Below, piece after piece: positions 25,584 through 34,299 of a stretch of 64,000 bases of DNA. Each line of letters begins with the position of its first letter. Position 1 is the first letter of the stretch. Location of the stretch: the NCBI RefSeq assembly GCF_024498175.1, contig NZ_CP101823.1:3292987-3356986 (forward strand), in the 5' to 3' direction. Below the pieces are notes generated by a model that worked only from the letters and a program-made list of their open reading frames with translations, did no database searches and was not told the DNA's origin. This DNA comes from Haloplanus salinarum (GTDB lineage: Archaea > Halobacteriota > Halobacteria > Halobacteriales > Haloferacaceae). The translations under genes and the position numbers were made by a program.

Positions 25584-25849
25584 ACGACGAGTGGGTTCGT
25601 CGGGAGCGCTCCTTCCGCGGCATCTCGAAGCGGCTGGCGATCCAGTATCTCGAAACCCTCGGCGCCGAGCAGGTGAGCGAGGGCCGCGTCGAGGCCGACG
25701 ACTGGGCGGCCGACCTCTCGGCACAGACGGTCGGCGTCGGTCCGTCGGTGTCGCTGACACAGATCGACTTCGTCTTCGAGGGCGACCCGGACGTCCTCGA
25801 CCCGCTCATCGAACGGTTCGCACAGAAGGCGATGCGCGCGGGTGGCTGA
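25580..25849 (+). CDS. Small protein coupled to the SAMP-like gene, C-terminus Ala-Gly-Gly
   Basis: 89 residues, ATG overlapping the ubiquitin-like stop. Two helices and a β-pair: RRERSFRGISKRLAIQYLET, GRVEADDWAADLSAQTVGVG, VSLTQIDFVFEGDPDVLDPL, then ERFAQKAMRAGG. The fold reads like the small MoaD-related C-terminal domains found next to or fused to MoaD proteins in thermophiles, but this is a recollection. The protein itself ends in Gly-Gly. Its stop overlaps the start of the third gene. Confidence 0.8.
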   Translation: MNDEWVRRERSFRGISKRLAIQYLETLGAEQVSEGRVEADDWAADLSAQTVGVGPSVSLTQIDFVFEGDPDVLDPLIERFAQKAMRAGG

Positions 25850-26216
25850 CGTGTCCGGCCCGGAAGACTCCCCCGTCGACGGCCAGGTGTTCATGCTCGC
25901 GGCCGCCAAGGCGAGCGTCGGCCCCGGACGGCTGTCGGAGCTGCTGACATGCGTCCAGCGCGACCTCGACGACCGCTTCGACACCTACCGCCGCGAGTTC
26001 GAACGCGTCGTCGACGGCGAGGACCGCGAGGTGTTCCTCGTCCCCATGGACCACTGGGAGACGGTCGGCGACCGCCTCGGTCTCGACCGCCGGGAGATCG
26101 AAGCCGTCGCCCGCACCCACGCCGAACAGCTCCGGCGGATCGGCTCCGAGACCGACCGCCGCGAGGAGTTCGAGACGGCCCTCGAGATCCGCGAGGCGGT
26201 CGTCGTCGGTCGGTGA
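25842..26216 (+). CDS. Third gene of the SAMP-like operon, unknown
   Basis: 124 residues from GTG 25842, overlapping the previous stop (a GTG at 25851 is an alternative). Mostly helical: QVFMLAAAKASVGPGRLSEL, TCVQRDLDDRFDTYRREFE, VFLVPMDHWETVGDRLGLDR and AVARTHAEQLRRIGSETDRR. One cysteine. Not assignable to a characterised family by eye; haloarchaeal distribution is likely. The shared transcript suggests a role with the ubiquitin-like protein or in molybdopterin/sulfur transfer. Confidence 0.75.
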   Translation: MADVSGPEDSPVDGQVFMLAAAKASVGPGRLSELLTCVQRDLDDRFDTYRREFERVVDGEDREVFLVPMDHWETVGDRLGLDRREIEAVARTHAEQLRRIGSETDRREEFETALEIREAVVVGR

Positions 26217-26267
26217 TCGCCGTCCGGAACCGAAAGACGGTTGCCGAACCCGGGTCCACGGGCTGAC

Positions 26268-27008
26268 ATGCCCACCGTTCCCGACGGTTTCCTCGACGGC
26301 GTGCGGGCGACGCTCCCCCTCCTCCTCGGGTTGATCCCCTTCGGCCTCGTCGCCGGCGTCGCCGCGGTCGACGCCGGCCTCTCGCCCGCCCAGGCGGTCG
26401 GCCTGTCGGCGGTGGTCTTCGCCGGCGCCTCACAGCTCGCGACCGTCGACCTCCTCGCGCAGGACGCCTCCCTCGCGGTGGTCGTCCTCACCGCGGTCGT
26501 CATCAACCTCCGGATGAGCATGTACTCGGCATCGATCGCGCCCTACTTCGAGGCGCTCCGCCGGCGCTGGTCGGCGGCGTACGCCTTCCTCCTGACGGAC
26601 ATGTCCTACGCACTCGCCATCGCCGAGTTCACCGACGGGGACGGCGACGCCGACTCCACCACCGCCCCGAACGGCGGCTCCACGGGCGAGGACGGGGCGG
26701 TCCGCGACCGGTGGTACTACTTCGGCGCCGCGGCGTTCATGTGGCTCGTCTGGCAGCTCGCGACCGTCGTCGGCGTCGTCCTCGGGGCCAGCATCCCCGA
26801 GAGTTGGGGGGTCTCCTTCGCGGTGCCGCTGGTCTTCCTCTCCCTGCTCGTCCCCGAACTGTCGGACCGTCCACGGATCGTCGCGGCGCTGGTCGGCGGG
26901 AGCGTCGCCGTCGCCGGCGCCGGGTGGCCGCTGAACCTCGGACTGCTCGGCGGGGCGCTCGCCGGCGTCGTCGCGGGCGTCGTCGTCGAGGGGAGGGCCG
27001 CGGCGTGA
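26268..27008 (+). CDS. azlC: AzlC-family branched-chain amino-acid exporter subunit
   Basis: 246 residues. Opening helix GVRATLPLLLGLIPFGLVAG and SAVVFAGASQLATVDLLAQD are the AzlC signature, followed by NLRMSMYSASIAPYF. A polar insert of about 28 residues (TDGDGDADSTTAPNGGSTG region) splits the middle, as often in haloarchaea. AzlC and AzlD form a two-subunit exporter of branched-chain amino acids or their analogues. The stop overlaps the azlD start. Confidence 0.92.
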   Translation: MPTVPDGFLDGVRATLPLLLGLIPFGLVAGVAAVDAGLSPAQAVGLSAVVFAGASQLATVDLLAQDASLAVVVLTAVVINLRMSMYSASIAPYFEALRRRWSAAYAFLLTDMSYALAIAEFTDGDGDADSTTAPNGGSTGEDGAVRDRWYYFGAAAFMWLVWQLATVVGVVLGASIPESWGVSFAVPLVFLSLLVPELSDRPRIVAALVGGSVAVAGAGWPLNLGLLGGALAGVVAGVVVEGRAAA

Positions 27009-27343
27009 CGACCACGCACGGCCCGCTCGCCGTCTGGGCGGTCGTCCTCGTCGTCGGCGCGCTGACCTTCGCCATCCGGTACTCCTTCATCTACCTGCTG
27101 GGCCGCGTCTCGGGGGTGCCCCCGCGGCTCGAACGGGCGCTCCGCTACGTCCCCGCGGCAGTGCTCGCGGCGCTCGTCGCCCCGTCCTTCGTCGACCCCG
27201 GCCCGACCGTCGCCGCGACGTTCCTCGACGGCCGCCTGCTCGCCGGCGTCGTCGCCGCCGGCGTGGCCTGGACGACGGAAAACATGTTCGCGACGCTCGT
27301 GGCCGGGATGCTCACGCTCTGGACGGTGGGGTTCGTCCTGTGA
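27005..27343 (+). CDS. azlD: AzlD-family exporter subunit
   Basis: 112 residues from GTG 27005, which overlaps the azlC stop (GTGA). Three to four helices with the family pattern AVVLVVGALTFAIRYSFIYL, ERALRYVPAAVLAALVAPSF and WTTENMFATLVAGMLTLW. It is the small partner of AzlC. It ends 15 nt before the convergent isocitrate lyase gene. Confidence 0.9.
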   Translation: MTTTHGPLAVWAVVLVVGALTFAIRYSFIYLLGRVSGVPPRLERALRYVPAAVLAALVAPSFVDPGPTVAATFLDGRLLAGVVAAGVAWTTENMFATLVAGMLTLWTVGFVL

Positions 27344-27358
27344 GGCGGCGACCCCGAC

Positions 27359-28423
27359 TCAGTCGTCGTTCGCCGACGGCTCGGGCGCCTCCCCGTCCCC
27401 GCTCGAGATGGGGTCGCTCTCCGTCTCGGTGAACCCCTCCGAGGATTCCATCCGGCGCTTGGCTTCGGGGTCGAACTGCGCCTCGATGTCCTGGTACTTG
27501 CTCACGAAGGAGAGTTCGTGGTGGCTCTCCGTGGGGTGACCCAGATAACGCTCCTCCAGGTCGAACTGCGCCGCCTCGTCCGCGTCGGCGAGGCGCTGGA
27601 AATCCTCGTAGACGGCGTGGGCGCCCGAGTGCAGGCCGAACAGGGTGATGAAGATGTACTTGTAGCCCAGATCGCCGAGTTCGGCGAACGTCAGCGGATC
27701 CGCCTCCTCGGACCACGCGAACGACGAGGAGTAGTTGAAGGCGAGGTCCAGGTCGGGGTGGGTCTCGTGGATCGTCTCCGCGTACTCGACGGCGTCCTCG
27801 CGGGAGGGGTCGGGCATCTCGGGCCAGACGAGGTCGACGCCGGCGTCGGCGTAGATCCGTCCGCGTTCGAGGTGTTCCTCCCAGTCGCCGTTCGCGGAGC
27901 CGTAGGCGTCGGTGCGGGCGATGATCACGGTGTCCTCGCACTGCTTGGCGTCGACGGCCGCCCGGAAGCGGGCCTCGGCGTCTTCGCGGGAGACGATCCG
28001 CTTGCCCGCGATGTGCCCACACCGCTTGGGCGTCGTCTGGTCCTCGATGTGAACCGCCGCGACGCCTGCCTTCTCGTACTCCCGGACCGCCCGGCGGACG
28101 TTGTGGATTCCGCCGTAGCCCGTATCGCAGTCGGCGATCACGGGGAGCGTCGTCGCCTCGGCGATCCGTTTCGCGTTCTCGACCATCTCGGTCATCGTCA
28201 CCATCTCCAGGTCGGGGAAGCCGAACTGGCCGAGGACCGTCGAGTAGCCGCTCATGTAGACGGCGTCGTGGCCCGTCATCTCGGCCAGTCGGGCGTCGAG
28301 CGCGTGATAGAGTCCCGGTGCGAACACGAACTGCTGGTCGGCGAGTCGCTCGCGGAACTCCACGGCCGCCGGGTTGTCGATGTCCCGCGTGACGGTGTCG
28401 GTGTCGAGTTCCTCCGGCGTCAT
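27359..28423 (-). CDS. aceA: Isocitrate lyase / methylisocitrate lyase family
   Basis: 354 residues. Catalytic loop [10 protein letters not shown] with C135; metal site in ADCDTGYGG (D98, D100) and VHIEDQ; active-site lid FNYSSSFAW. The family splits C4/C5 from C5/C6 acids to succinate plus glyoxylate or pyruvate. Size matches haloarchaeal isocitrate lyases of the glyoxylate shunt, but the KRCGH form is also found in methylisocitrate lyases, so substrate is open. No malate synthase is next to it. An acidic disordered tail of ~25 residues ends the protein. The start overlaps the stop of the small gene at 28420 (ATGA). Confidence 0.92.
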   Translation of the reverse strand: MTPEELDTDTVTRDIDNPAAVEFRERLADQQFVFAPGLYHALDARLAEMTGHDAVYMSGYSTVLGQFGFPDLEMVTMTEMVENAKRIAEATTLPVIADCDTGYGGIHNVRRAVREYEKAGVAAVHIEDQTTPKRCGHIAGKRIVSREDAEARFRAAVDAKQCEDTVIIARTDAYGSANGDWEEHLERGRIYADAGVDLVWPEMPDPSREDAVEYAETIHETHPDLDLAFNYSSSFAWSEEADPLTFAELGDLGYKYIFITLFGLHSGAHAVYEDFQRLADADEAAQFDLEERYLGHPTESHHELSFVSKYQDIEAQFDPEAKRRMESSEGFTETESDPISSGDGEAPEPSANDD

Positions 28424-28671
28424 CGGCGGTCCTCCGTCGGCCGCCGGGTGGGTCGTCCCAGGTCGGGGACCAGCGGCGCCTCCTGAGCCAGTTCGTCGTC
28501 CGCCCGCCGCCGCGTGGCGTCGGTCCTGGGGGGCTGCCTCGTCGCCCGTCGCGTCGTCTCGCCGTCCGCCGTCCGACCGCCGTCCGTCCGGGTGTCGGCG
28601 TGGCCGATGTCGGGGACGAGCGGGGCGCGCTGTGCTAGCTCCTCGTCGGGTCGCTGGATCGTGGGGTCCAT
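28420..28671 (-). CDS. 83-residue protein with a duplicated 15-residue motif, coupled to aceA
   Basis: The sequence holds two copies of one motif: [15 protein letters not shown] near the N-terminus and [15 protein letters not shown] near the C-terminus, joined by an Arg/Thr-rich disordered linker. The two copies differ mainly at synonymous codon positions (Leu CTA/CTG, Ala GCA/GCT, Leu CTC/CTG), which is good evidence for a translated protein under selection. Its TGA overlaps the ATG of isocitrate lyase, so the two are coupled. No family is known to me. The motif could be a short docking peptide. Confidence 0.7.
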   Translation of the reverse strand: MDPTIQRPDEELAQRAPLVPDIGHADTRTDGGRTADGETTRRATRQPPRTDATRRRADDELAQEAPLVPDLGRPTRRPTEDRR

Positions 28672-28766
28672 GTGTGTGGGGTGTCGGTCGTCGGTCCTCC
28701 GCCGATTCGCCTCGCGTCGGTGACGTGGTCGCGTACGTGCATCGCATCCGACCGGTGCACCGGCGG

Positions 28767-28816
28767 GCCAATAAACTTAATGATTGATAATGATAATATT
28801 CGTTAATGACTTTAAT
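28767..28816. promoter_or_regulatory. AT-rich divergent promoter region with direct repeats
   Basis: In a G+C-rich genome this stretch is mostly A/T. It carries CTTAATGATTGATAATG and CGTTAATGACTTTAATTG, so TTAATGA occurs twice about 25 nt apart, and a further TGATAATGATAA run lies between. It separates the aceA operon (reverse) from the ABC exporter operon (forward). A TATA-like TTTATTGG for the aceA side is at its left end. Likely a promoter plus operator; the regulator is not identified. Confidence 0.55.
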
Positions 28817-28886
28817 TGTCGGGTGGTACCAGTACCCACACCCACTTCACGGGGCTTAATTCCGTCCAGCGCGGTGGTTTCGGTAG

Positions 28887-29834
28887 ATGGTAGCCGCCAT
28901 AGAGATCGACGACCTCCGGAAGCGATACGGCGACGTGACGGCGCTGGACGGCGTCTCGCTGTCGGTGCCCGAGGGGAGCTTCTTCGGTCTCCTCGGGCCG
29001 AACGGCGCGGGCAAGACCACGTTCATCAACATTCTCGTCGGCCTCGTGCGGAAAAGCGGCGGCGAGGCGCGGGTCTTCGGGCACGACGTGGAGACGGAGT
29101 ACCGCGAGGCACGGGACCGGATCGGCCTCGCGCCCCAGGAGTTCAACGTCGACCGCTTTTTCCCGATCCGCGAGGTACTGGAGCACAAGGCGGGCTACCA
29201 CGGCATCCCCGCGGACGAGGCCCGCGAGCGGGCCGACGAGGCCCTGAAACAGGTCGGCATCTACGAGAAACGCGACACGCGCTTCGACTGGCTCTCCGGC
29301 GGGATGAAGCGGCGCTTTCTCATCGCGCGGGCGCTGGTCACCGATCCCGACCTGCTGATCCTCGACGAACCCACCGCCGGCGTCGACGTTCAACTCCGCC
29401 ACGACCTCTGGGAGCTGATCACCGACCTGAACGAGGGCGGGACGACGATCCTGCTCACCACCCACTACATCGAGGAGGCCGAACGCCTCTGTGACGAGGT
29501 GGCGATCCTCGACCAGGGGCGGGTCGCCACGGTGAGCACGCCGGACGAACTCATGGACCGCGGCACCGACCGCATCACGGTCACCTTCCGGGAGCCGATT
29601 CGGTCGCCGCCCGACATCGCCACCAACGGGACGGTCGACAGCGTCGGCGTCGAGGACGGCCGTCTCGTCATCTCGGCGTCACGTGGCGGCCTCGTCGCGC
29701 CCGACCTCGTCCGCGAACTCGACGCCGCGGGCTACGAGATCGTCGACCTCGACGTCTCCCGGACTTCGCTGGAGGAGGTGTTCGTCGAGATGACACGGAA
29801 CGGGTCGTCGGTCGCCGACGGAGGGGAAGCGTGA
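28887..29834 (+). CDS. ABC-2 type exporter, ATP-binding subunit
   Basis: 315 residues. Walker A GPNGAGKT (37-44), Q-loop LAPQEFNVDRFF, signature LSGGMKRR, Walker B LLILDEPTAGVD and the H-loop TTHYIEEAERL. The C-terminal ~90 residues form the regulatory domain usual in DrrA/CcmA/NodI-type exporters. It pairs with the permease whose GTG overlaps its stop. Substrate (drug, lipid, polysaccharide or haem) cannot be inferred. Confidence 0.94.
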   Translation: MVAAIEIDDLRKRYGDVTALDGVSLSVPEGSFFGLLGPNGAGKTTFINILVGLVRKSGGEARVFGHDVETEYREARDRIGLAPQEFNVDRFFPIREVLEHKAGYHGIPADEARERADEALKQVGIYEKRDTRFDWLSGGMKRRFLIARALVTDPDLLILDEPTAGVDVQLRHDLWELITDLNEGGTTILLTTHYIEEAERLCDEVAILDQGRVATVSTPDELMDRGTDRITVTFREPIRSPPDIATNGTVDSVGVEDGRLVISASRGGLVAPDLVRELDAAGYEIVDLDVSRTSLEEVFVEMTRNGSSVADGGEA

Positions 29835-30598
29835 GCCGGAGCACCGTCCAGTTGAAGACGCTGGTCCAGCGGGAGATCCTCCGGTTCGTCCGACGGCCGT
29901 ACAACACGTTCCTGCCGCCGATCATCACGAACACCCTGTATTTCGCGGTGTTCGGTGTGATCCTCGGGAGCCGGATCGGCGCCATCGCCGGCGTGAGCTA
30001 CATCCAGTTCGTCCTCCCCGGGCTGGTCGTCCTCGGGGCCATCTCCGACGCCTTCGAGAACGCCTCCTTTTCGATCTTCCACGGCCGGTGGAACAACTAC
30101 ATCGACGCCGTCATCGTCACGCCCATGTCGAATTTCAATATGGTCGCGTCCTACGTGATCGCGAGCGCGACCCGGGGGATCCTCACCGCCGTCCTGATCG
30201 TGGCCGTCGGCCTGATCTTCACCGCGGTTCCGCTCTCGCACCCGCTGTATCTGATCGCCTTCGTCGTCGTTATCACCACGCTGTTCGGCGGGCTCGGCAT
30301 CGTCGGCGGGCTGTGGGCCGACGACTTCGACTACCTCACCGTCATGAACCAGTTCATCCTCCGGCCGCTGGTCTTCTTCGGGGCGGTGTTTTACTCCCTC
30401 GAGGTCCTGCCCCCGCTCTGGCGGGACGTCTCCCTGCTGAACCCGATGGTGTACATGGTCAACGGCGTCCGGTACGGAATGATCGGCGTCACCGAGATCG
30501 ATCCGAACGTCTCGCTGCTCGTCCTCACCGCCGCGACGCTTGCCGTCCTGCTCGTCGATTTCCTCCTGTTCAAGCGGGGCTACGGCCTGACCGAGTGA
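29831..30598 (+). CDS. ABC-2 type exporter, permease subunit
   Basis: 255 residues from GTG 29831, overlapping the ATPase stop (GTGA). Six membrane helices in the ABC-2 arrangement: N-terminal LKTLVQREILRFVRRPYNTF amphipathic connecting helix, then YIQFVLPGLVVLGAISDAFE, and ending NPMVYMVNGVRYGMIGVTE, the conserved segment before the last helix. The homodimer plus the upstream ATPase forms an exporter. Confidence 0.93.
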   Translation: MSRSTVQLKTLVQREILRFVRRPYNTFLPPIITNTLYFAVFGVILGSRIGAIAGVSYIQFVLPGLVVLGAISDAFENASFSIFHGRWNNYIDAVIVTPMSNFNMVASYVIASATRGILTAVLIVAVGLIFTAVPLSHPLYLIAFVVVITTLFGGLGIVGGLWADDFDYLTVMNQFILRPLVFFGAVFYSLEVLPPLWRDVSLLNPMVYMVNGVRYGMIGVTEIDPNVSLLVLTAATLAVLLVDFLLFKRGYGLTE

Positions 30599-30674
30599 CG
30601 ATCTGCCAAGGTACAATCCGCGTTTTCGTCAAGCGAGCTTATTACCCGACGGAGTGGTCAGTGGGGAGTGCATC

Positions 30675-31574
30675 ATGTCGAACAGTCCCGATGGCGGCTC
30701 ACTGACCAAGGCCCAGTCGTACGCCTTGGTCGTGGTCGCCGCCGTCCTGTTGAGCGCGATCCTCGCGCCGGTCGCCTACGACCGGGCGACCCAACCCGAC
30801 GGGACCGTCGCCGTCATCACTATCGAGGGGCCGATCACCTCGAACTCGGCGACGGCCGTCCAGGAGGACCTCCGCGAGGCCCGCGAGAACGAATCGATCG
30901 ACGCGGTCGTACTGAACGTCGACAGCCCCGGCGGTGGCGCGGCCGCGAGCGAACAGCTCTACCTGTCTGTCCAGCGCACCGCGGCGGAGATGCCCGTGGT
31001 CGCGAGCGTCAAATCGACCGGCGCGTCCGGCGCCTACTACGCGATGCTCCCGACCAGCGATATCTACGTCACGCCCGCCTCCATCGTCGGCAGCGTCGGC
31101 GTCCGCGCCGCGTCCCCCGGACCCTCGCTCCCCGGCGAGGTCAAGAGCGGTCCGGACAAGGCCAGCGCGACCGCCGACCAACGACGCGCGCAGGTCGAGA
31201 CGCTCCAGCGTGCGTTCGTCGGCAGCGTCATGAAACACCGGAGCGACGACCTCGAACTCTCCCGCACCGAGGTCGCCCATGCGAAGGTGTACACCGGCGC
31301 CCGCGCCGTCGACAACGGGATGGCCGACGAGATTGGCTCCACCCAGGACGCCATCCGTCAGGCCGCGAACGCGGCCGACCTCGACGACTACGAGGTGTAC
31401 CGCAAGGAGCCGCCACAGACCGGCGGCCTCTTCCTGCTCAGCGCCGACGACGGCGGGGCGGTGGTCGTCGAGCGTAGCCCCGTCGGCTACGAAACCGTCG
31501 ACACCCCGACGCTGTTGATGGTGTACGGAACCGTGCAGACCGAAAGCGAGGTGATCGGTAATGTCAGCGCCTAA
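30675..31574 (+). CDS. sppA: Signal peptide peptidase SppA-type serine protease (S49)
   Basis: 299 residues. One N-terminal membrane anchor (~14-35), then the Clp-like fold: VLNVDSPGGGAAASEQ, nucleophile S118 in TGASGAYYAM, and the candidate general base Lys in VKSGPDKAS (K157 or K162). ALVVVAAVLLSAILAPVAYD is the anchor. The tail after ~240 is longer than in short archaeal SppAs. It degrades signal peptides left in the membrane. The next gene starts inside its last codons (14-nt overlap), so the two are cotranscribed. Confidence 0.92.
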   Translation: MSNSPDGGSLTKAQSYALVVVAAVLLSAILAPVAYDRATQPDGTVAVITIEGPITSNSATAVQEDLREARENESIDAVVLNVDSPGGGAAASEQLYLSVQRTAAEMPVVASVKSTGASGAYYAMLPTSDIYVTPASIVGSVGVRAASPGPSLPGEVKSGPDKASATADQRRAQVETLQRAFVGSVMKHRSDDLELSRTEVAHAKVYTGARAVDNGMADEIGSTQDAIRQAANAADLDDYEVYRKEPPQTGGLFLLSADDGGAVVVERSPVGYETVDTPTLLMVYGTVQTESEVIGNVSA

Positions 31575-32589
31575 GTCCAGACTCGTCGCCGTGTTCGTGA
31601 TCGTCGTCGCCGTCCTCGTCGGCGCCGCGGCCGTCGCGCCGTACGCCCTCGGTACCGGCGGCGACGCCGGCGACGCGGCGTCCCCCGAGAACCAGCAGTT
31701 CCAGCCCGACACCGTCCTCCCCGACGAGGAACCCGAGGACGGCGAGATCAGCATGGCGAGCGCCGAGCGCGGCAAGACCGTCCTCGTGGACGTGGGACAC
31801 AGCAACGACGTCTCGGAGACCGATCTCGAACCCTTGCTCTCGACGCTCGTCGAGAACGGACACGAGGTCCGGTTCTACCGCGGGCAGCGACAGGACCTCA
31901 ACGAATCGCTCCGCTCGGCCGACGCCTTCGTCGTCGCCAACCCACGGGAGCGGTTCACGAACGACGAACTCGCGGGCGTCGAGGCCTTCACCGACGCCGG
32001 CGGGCGCATGCTCGTGATGGGAGGGCCGCCCTCCATTCAGGCCTCCGGCGGCCTGCTGTTCGGCCTCGGTGGGTTCGAACCCACGGCCTCCCGGACGACC
32101 GACCTCGCCTCGACCTACGGCATCGCCTACGGATCGGGCTACCTCTACAACATGGAGGAGAACGACAACAACTACAAGAGCATCTACGCCGAACCGGCGT
32201 CGAGCGGCGGCCTCGCCGACGGCGTCGAGCGCGTCGTGGTCCGGGACGCGGTGCCGATCCGGACCGACGGCGGCACACAGGTCCTCGTCGGGACCGAGGG
32301 CACCACCCTGTCGACGACCCGCGACACCGGCGAGTACGCCGTCCTCGCGCGGAGCCAGGGCGGGAACGTCACCGCGGTCGGTGACACCTCCTTCCTCTCC
32401 CGCGAGAACGCGTACGACGCCGACAACGAGGTGCTGATCGGCAACCTCGCCGACTTCCTCGTGACCGGCGACAAGGCAGAGGGCGCCCCCAAACCACCCG
32501 GCGCCGACGCGCCGAACGGTGGCACCGGTCCCGCCCCCGGTTCCGGCCCGACGGAGCCGCCGCGGGAACCCACGCCCGCCCCCGCCTGA
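31561..32589 (+). CDS. Membrane-anchored DUF4350-like protein
   Basis: 342 residues. N-terminal membrane helix (~8-30), then an exported domain resembling the glutamine-amidotransferase-like DUF4350 fold: KTVLVDVGHSNDVSETDLEP, DAFVVANPRERFTNDELAGV, AGGRMLVMGGP and YAVLARSQGGNVTAVGDTSF. The last ~45 residues are a Pro/Gly/Ala-rich disordered tail. DUF4350 proteins are often found in haloarchaeal membrane operons of unknown purpose. Overlap with sppA by 14 nt points to joint work at the cell envelope. Confidence 0.78.
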   Translation: MSAPKSRLVAVFVIVVAVLVGAAAVAPYALGTGGDAGDAASPENQQFQPDTVLPDEEPEDGEISMASAERGKTVLVDVGHSNDVSETDLEPLLSTLVENGHEVRFYRGQRQDLNESLRSADAFVVANPRERFTNDELAGVEAFTDAGGRMLVMGGPPSIQASGGLLFGLGGFEPTASRTTDLASTYGIAYGSGYLYNMEENDNNYKSIYAEPASSGGLADGVERVVVRDAVPIRTDGGTQVLVGTEGTTLSTTRDTGEYAVLARSQGGNVTAVGDTSFLSRENAYDADNEVLIGNLADFLVTGDKAEGAPKPPGADAPNGGTGPAPGSGPTEPPREPTPAPA

Positions 32590-32673
32590 CCGACCGGCTG
32601 CGACGGTACCGACCGGTCGTCCGGCGTCCCGCTGACCGTAGCCTATTTCCTCGTCGCCCGTCGGTGATACAGT

Positions 32674-34299
32674 ATGCTACCGGCCACCACATCGCGCCGC
32701 CGACTGCTCCGTCTGGTCGGGGCCACGGGTGTCGCCGGTGTCGCCGGCTGTGCGGGCGGGTCCGGCGGGTCGAGCGGCCCGGAACTCGTCGCCACTCTCG
32801 GCGCCGACGTGAAGAACTACGATCCGACGCTGGCGAACGACACCACCTCACGGAAGCTCATCGGCCTCGTCTACGAACCGCTCCTCTCCGTCGACTTCGA
32901 GGGGCAGGTCCGGCCGAGGCTCGCCACCGACGCCGAACGGCTCGACGATCGAACCTGGCGACTCTCGCTTCGCGAGGGTGTCACCTTCCACGACGGGAGC
33001 GACTTTACCGCCGCCGACGTGGTCGCCACCTTCGACCGCTACGAGGGGACGCCCCGCGAGTCCGACGTGTTCCTCTGGTACGACGACGCGACGGTCGTCG
33101 ACGAGCACACCCTCGACGTGAGCCTCAGCGATCAGTATGCCCCCTTCGAGACGTCGCTCGGGGGCGTCCCCATCGTCCCGGAGGCGGCCGCAGCGGGCGA
33201 CATCGACCTCTCGGAGCGACCGGTCGGGACCGGCCCCTATGCCTTCGAGACGCACGAACCCGACCGCCTCTTCCGACTCACCCGCTCCGACGACCACTGG
33301 TACGACGGGTCGGGCGAGGCACCCGCCACCCCACCAATCGAGACGCTCACCTTCCGTATCATCGTCGAGGGATCGTCGCAGGTTGCCGCCCTCCGGGCGG
33401 GCGACGTCGACCTCGCGAACAACCCCCCGGCGGACTCGATCTCCGACCTCCGGGACGACGACGAGATCACCGTCACCGAGCGCCTCGCCGGCGGTTTCGA
33501 GATGCTCGTCTTCCCCCTCGACTCGGACCCGTTCTCGAACCGCGAGGTGCGACGAGGGATCGCCCGGCTGATCCCCCGCGAGGAGATCCTCGATTCGGTG
33601 TTTGCGGGGGTCGGCCGCCCCGCGTACGCCCCCATCTCGCCGCTCCTCGACGACTACTCCTCCGAGTCGTTCCAGGCGGAGATGCGCGAGAAGTACCAGG
33701 GCTACGATCCGGAGCGGGCCCGCGAACTGCTCGCCGACGGTTTCGACGCCCTCGGCATCTCGCCGCCCTACGAGACGAGCATCGTCACCAACGAGACGCC
33801 GGAGCGGGTGCGGTGGGCCCAGCTCGTCCGCGACGAACTCGACGCCACCGACTTCTTCGACGTCACCCTCGACCAGTTCGAGTGGAACACCTACACCTCC
33901 CGGGTACTCGCCGGCGACTCCCACCGCTCGGACTCGATGATGGCACTCGGCTGGACCGGCGGCTGGGACCCCGACACCTTCCTGCGCAACCTCTTTTACA
34001 GCGGGCAGGCCACGCCCGCCTGCTGTAACGCCGCCCACTACGCGGACGACGACGTCGACCGCCTGCTCGACGAGGCGCTCGCCACCTACGACGCCGCCGA
34101 GCGACGCGCGCTCTACGAGGACGCCCAGCGACGGATCGCCGCGGACGCCCCCGTCGCGTTCGTCCGGTTCAGCAAGCGCCTCGACGCCCACCGGTCCGAG
34201 CGGGTCGAGGGCTTTCGCACCTACCCGCTCGACACCGGCGAGTTCACCGCCATCTACGCCCCCTGGGCCGACGCCTACACCACCGTCGGGGGTGGGTGA
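32674..34299 (+). CDS. Peptide-type ABC importer, Tat-exported lipoprotein binding protein
   Basis: 541 residues. Signal TTSRRRLLRLVGATGVAG with a twin-Arg and lipobox VAGC, C26, as in most haloarchaeal binding proteins. Solute-binding family 5 motifs: LVYEPLLSVDFEGQVRPRLA, VTFHDGSDFTAADVVATFDR, VGTGPYAFETHEP, and SMMALGWTGGWDPDTFL. Ligands in this family are di- and oligopeptides, nickel, or sugars; the type cannot be told. It opens a five-gene operon and its stop overlaps the permease GTG. Confidence 0.94.
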   Translation: MLPATTSRRRLLRLVGATGVAGVAGCAGGSGGSSGPELVATLGADVKNYDPTLANDTTSRKLIGLVYEPLLSVDFEGQVRPRLATDAERLDDRTWRLSLREGVTFHDGSDFTAADVVATFDRYEGTPRESDVFLWYDDATVVDEHTLDVSLSDQYAPFETSLGGVPIVPEAAAAGDIDLSERPVGTGPYAFETHEPDRLFRLTRSDDHWYDGSGEAPATPPIETLTFRIIVEGSSQVAALRAGDVDLANNPPADSISDLRDDDEITVTERLAGGFEMLVFPLDSDPFSNREVRRGIARLIPREEILDSVFAGVGRPAYAPISPLLDDYSSESFQAEMREKYQGYDPERARELLADGFDALGISPPYETSIVTNETPERVRWAQLVRDELDATDFFDVTLDQFEWNTYTSRVLAGDSHRSDSMMALGWTGGWDPDTFLRNLFYSGQATPACCNAAHYADDDVDRLLDEALATYDAAERRALYEDAQRRIAADAPVAFVRFSKRLDAHRSERVEGFRTYPLDTGEFTAIYAPWADAYTTVGGG

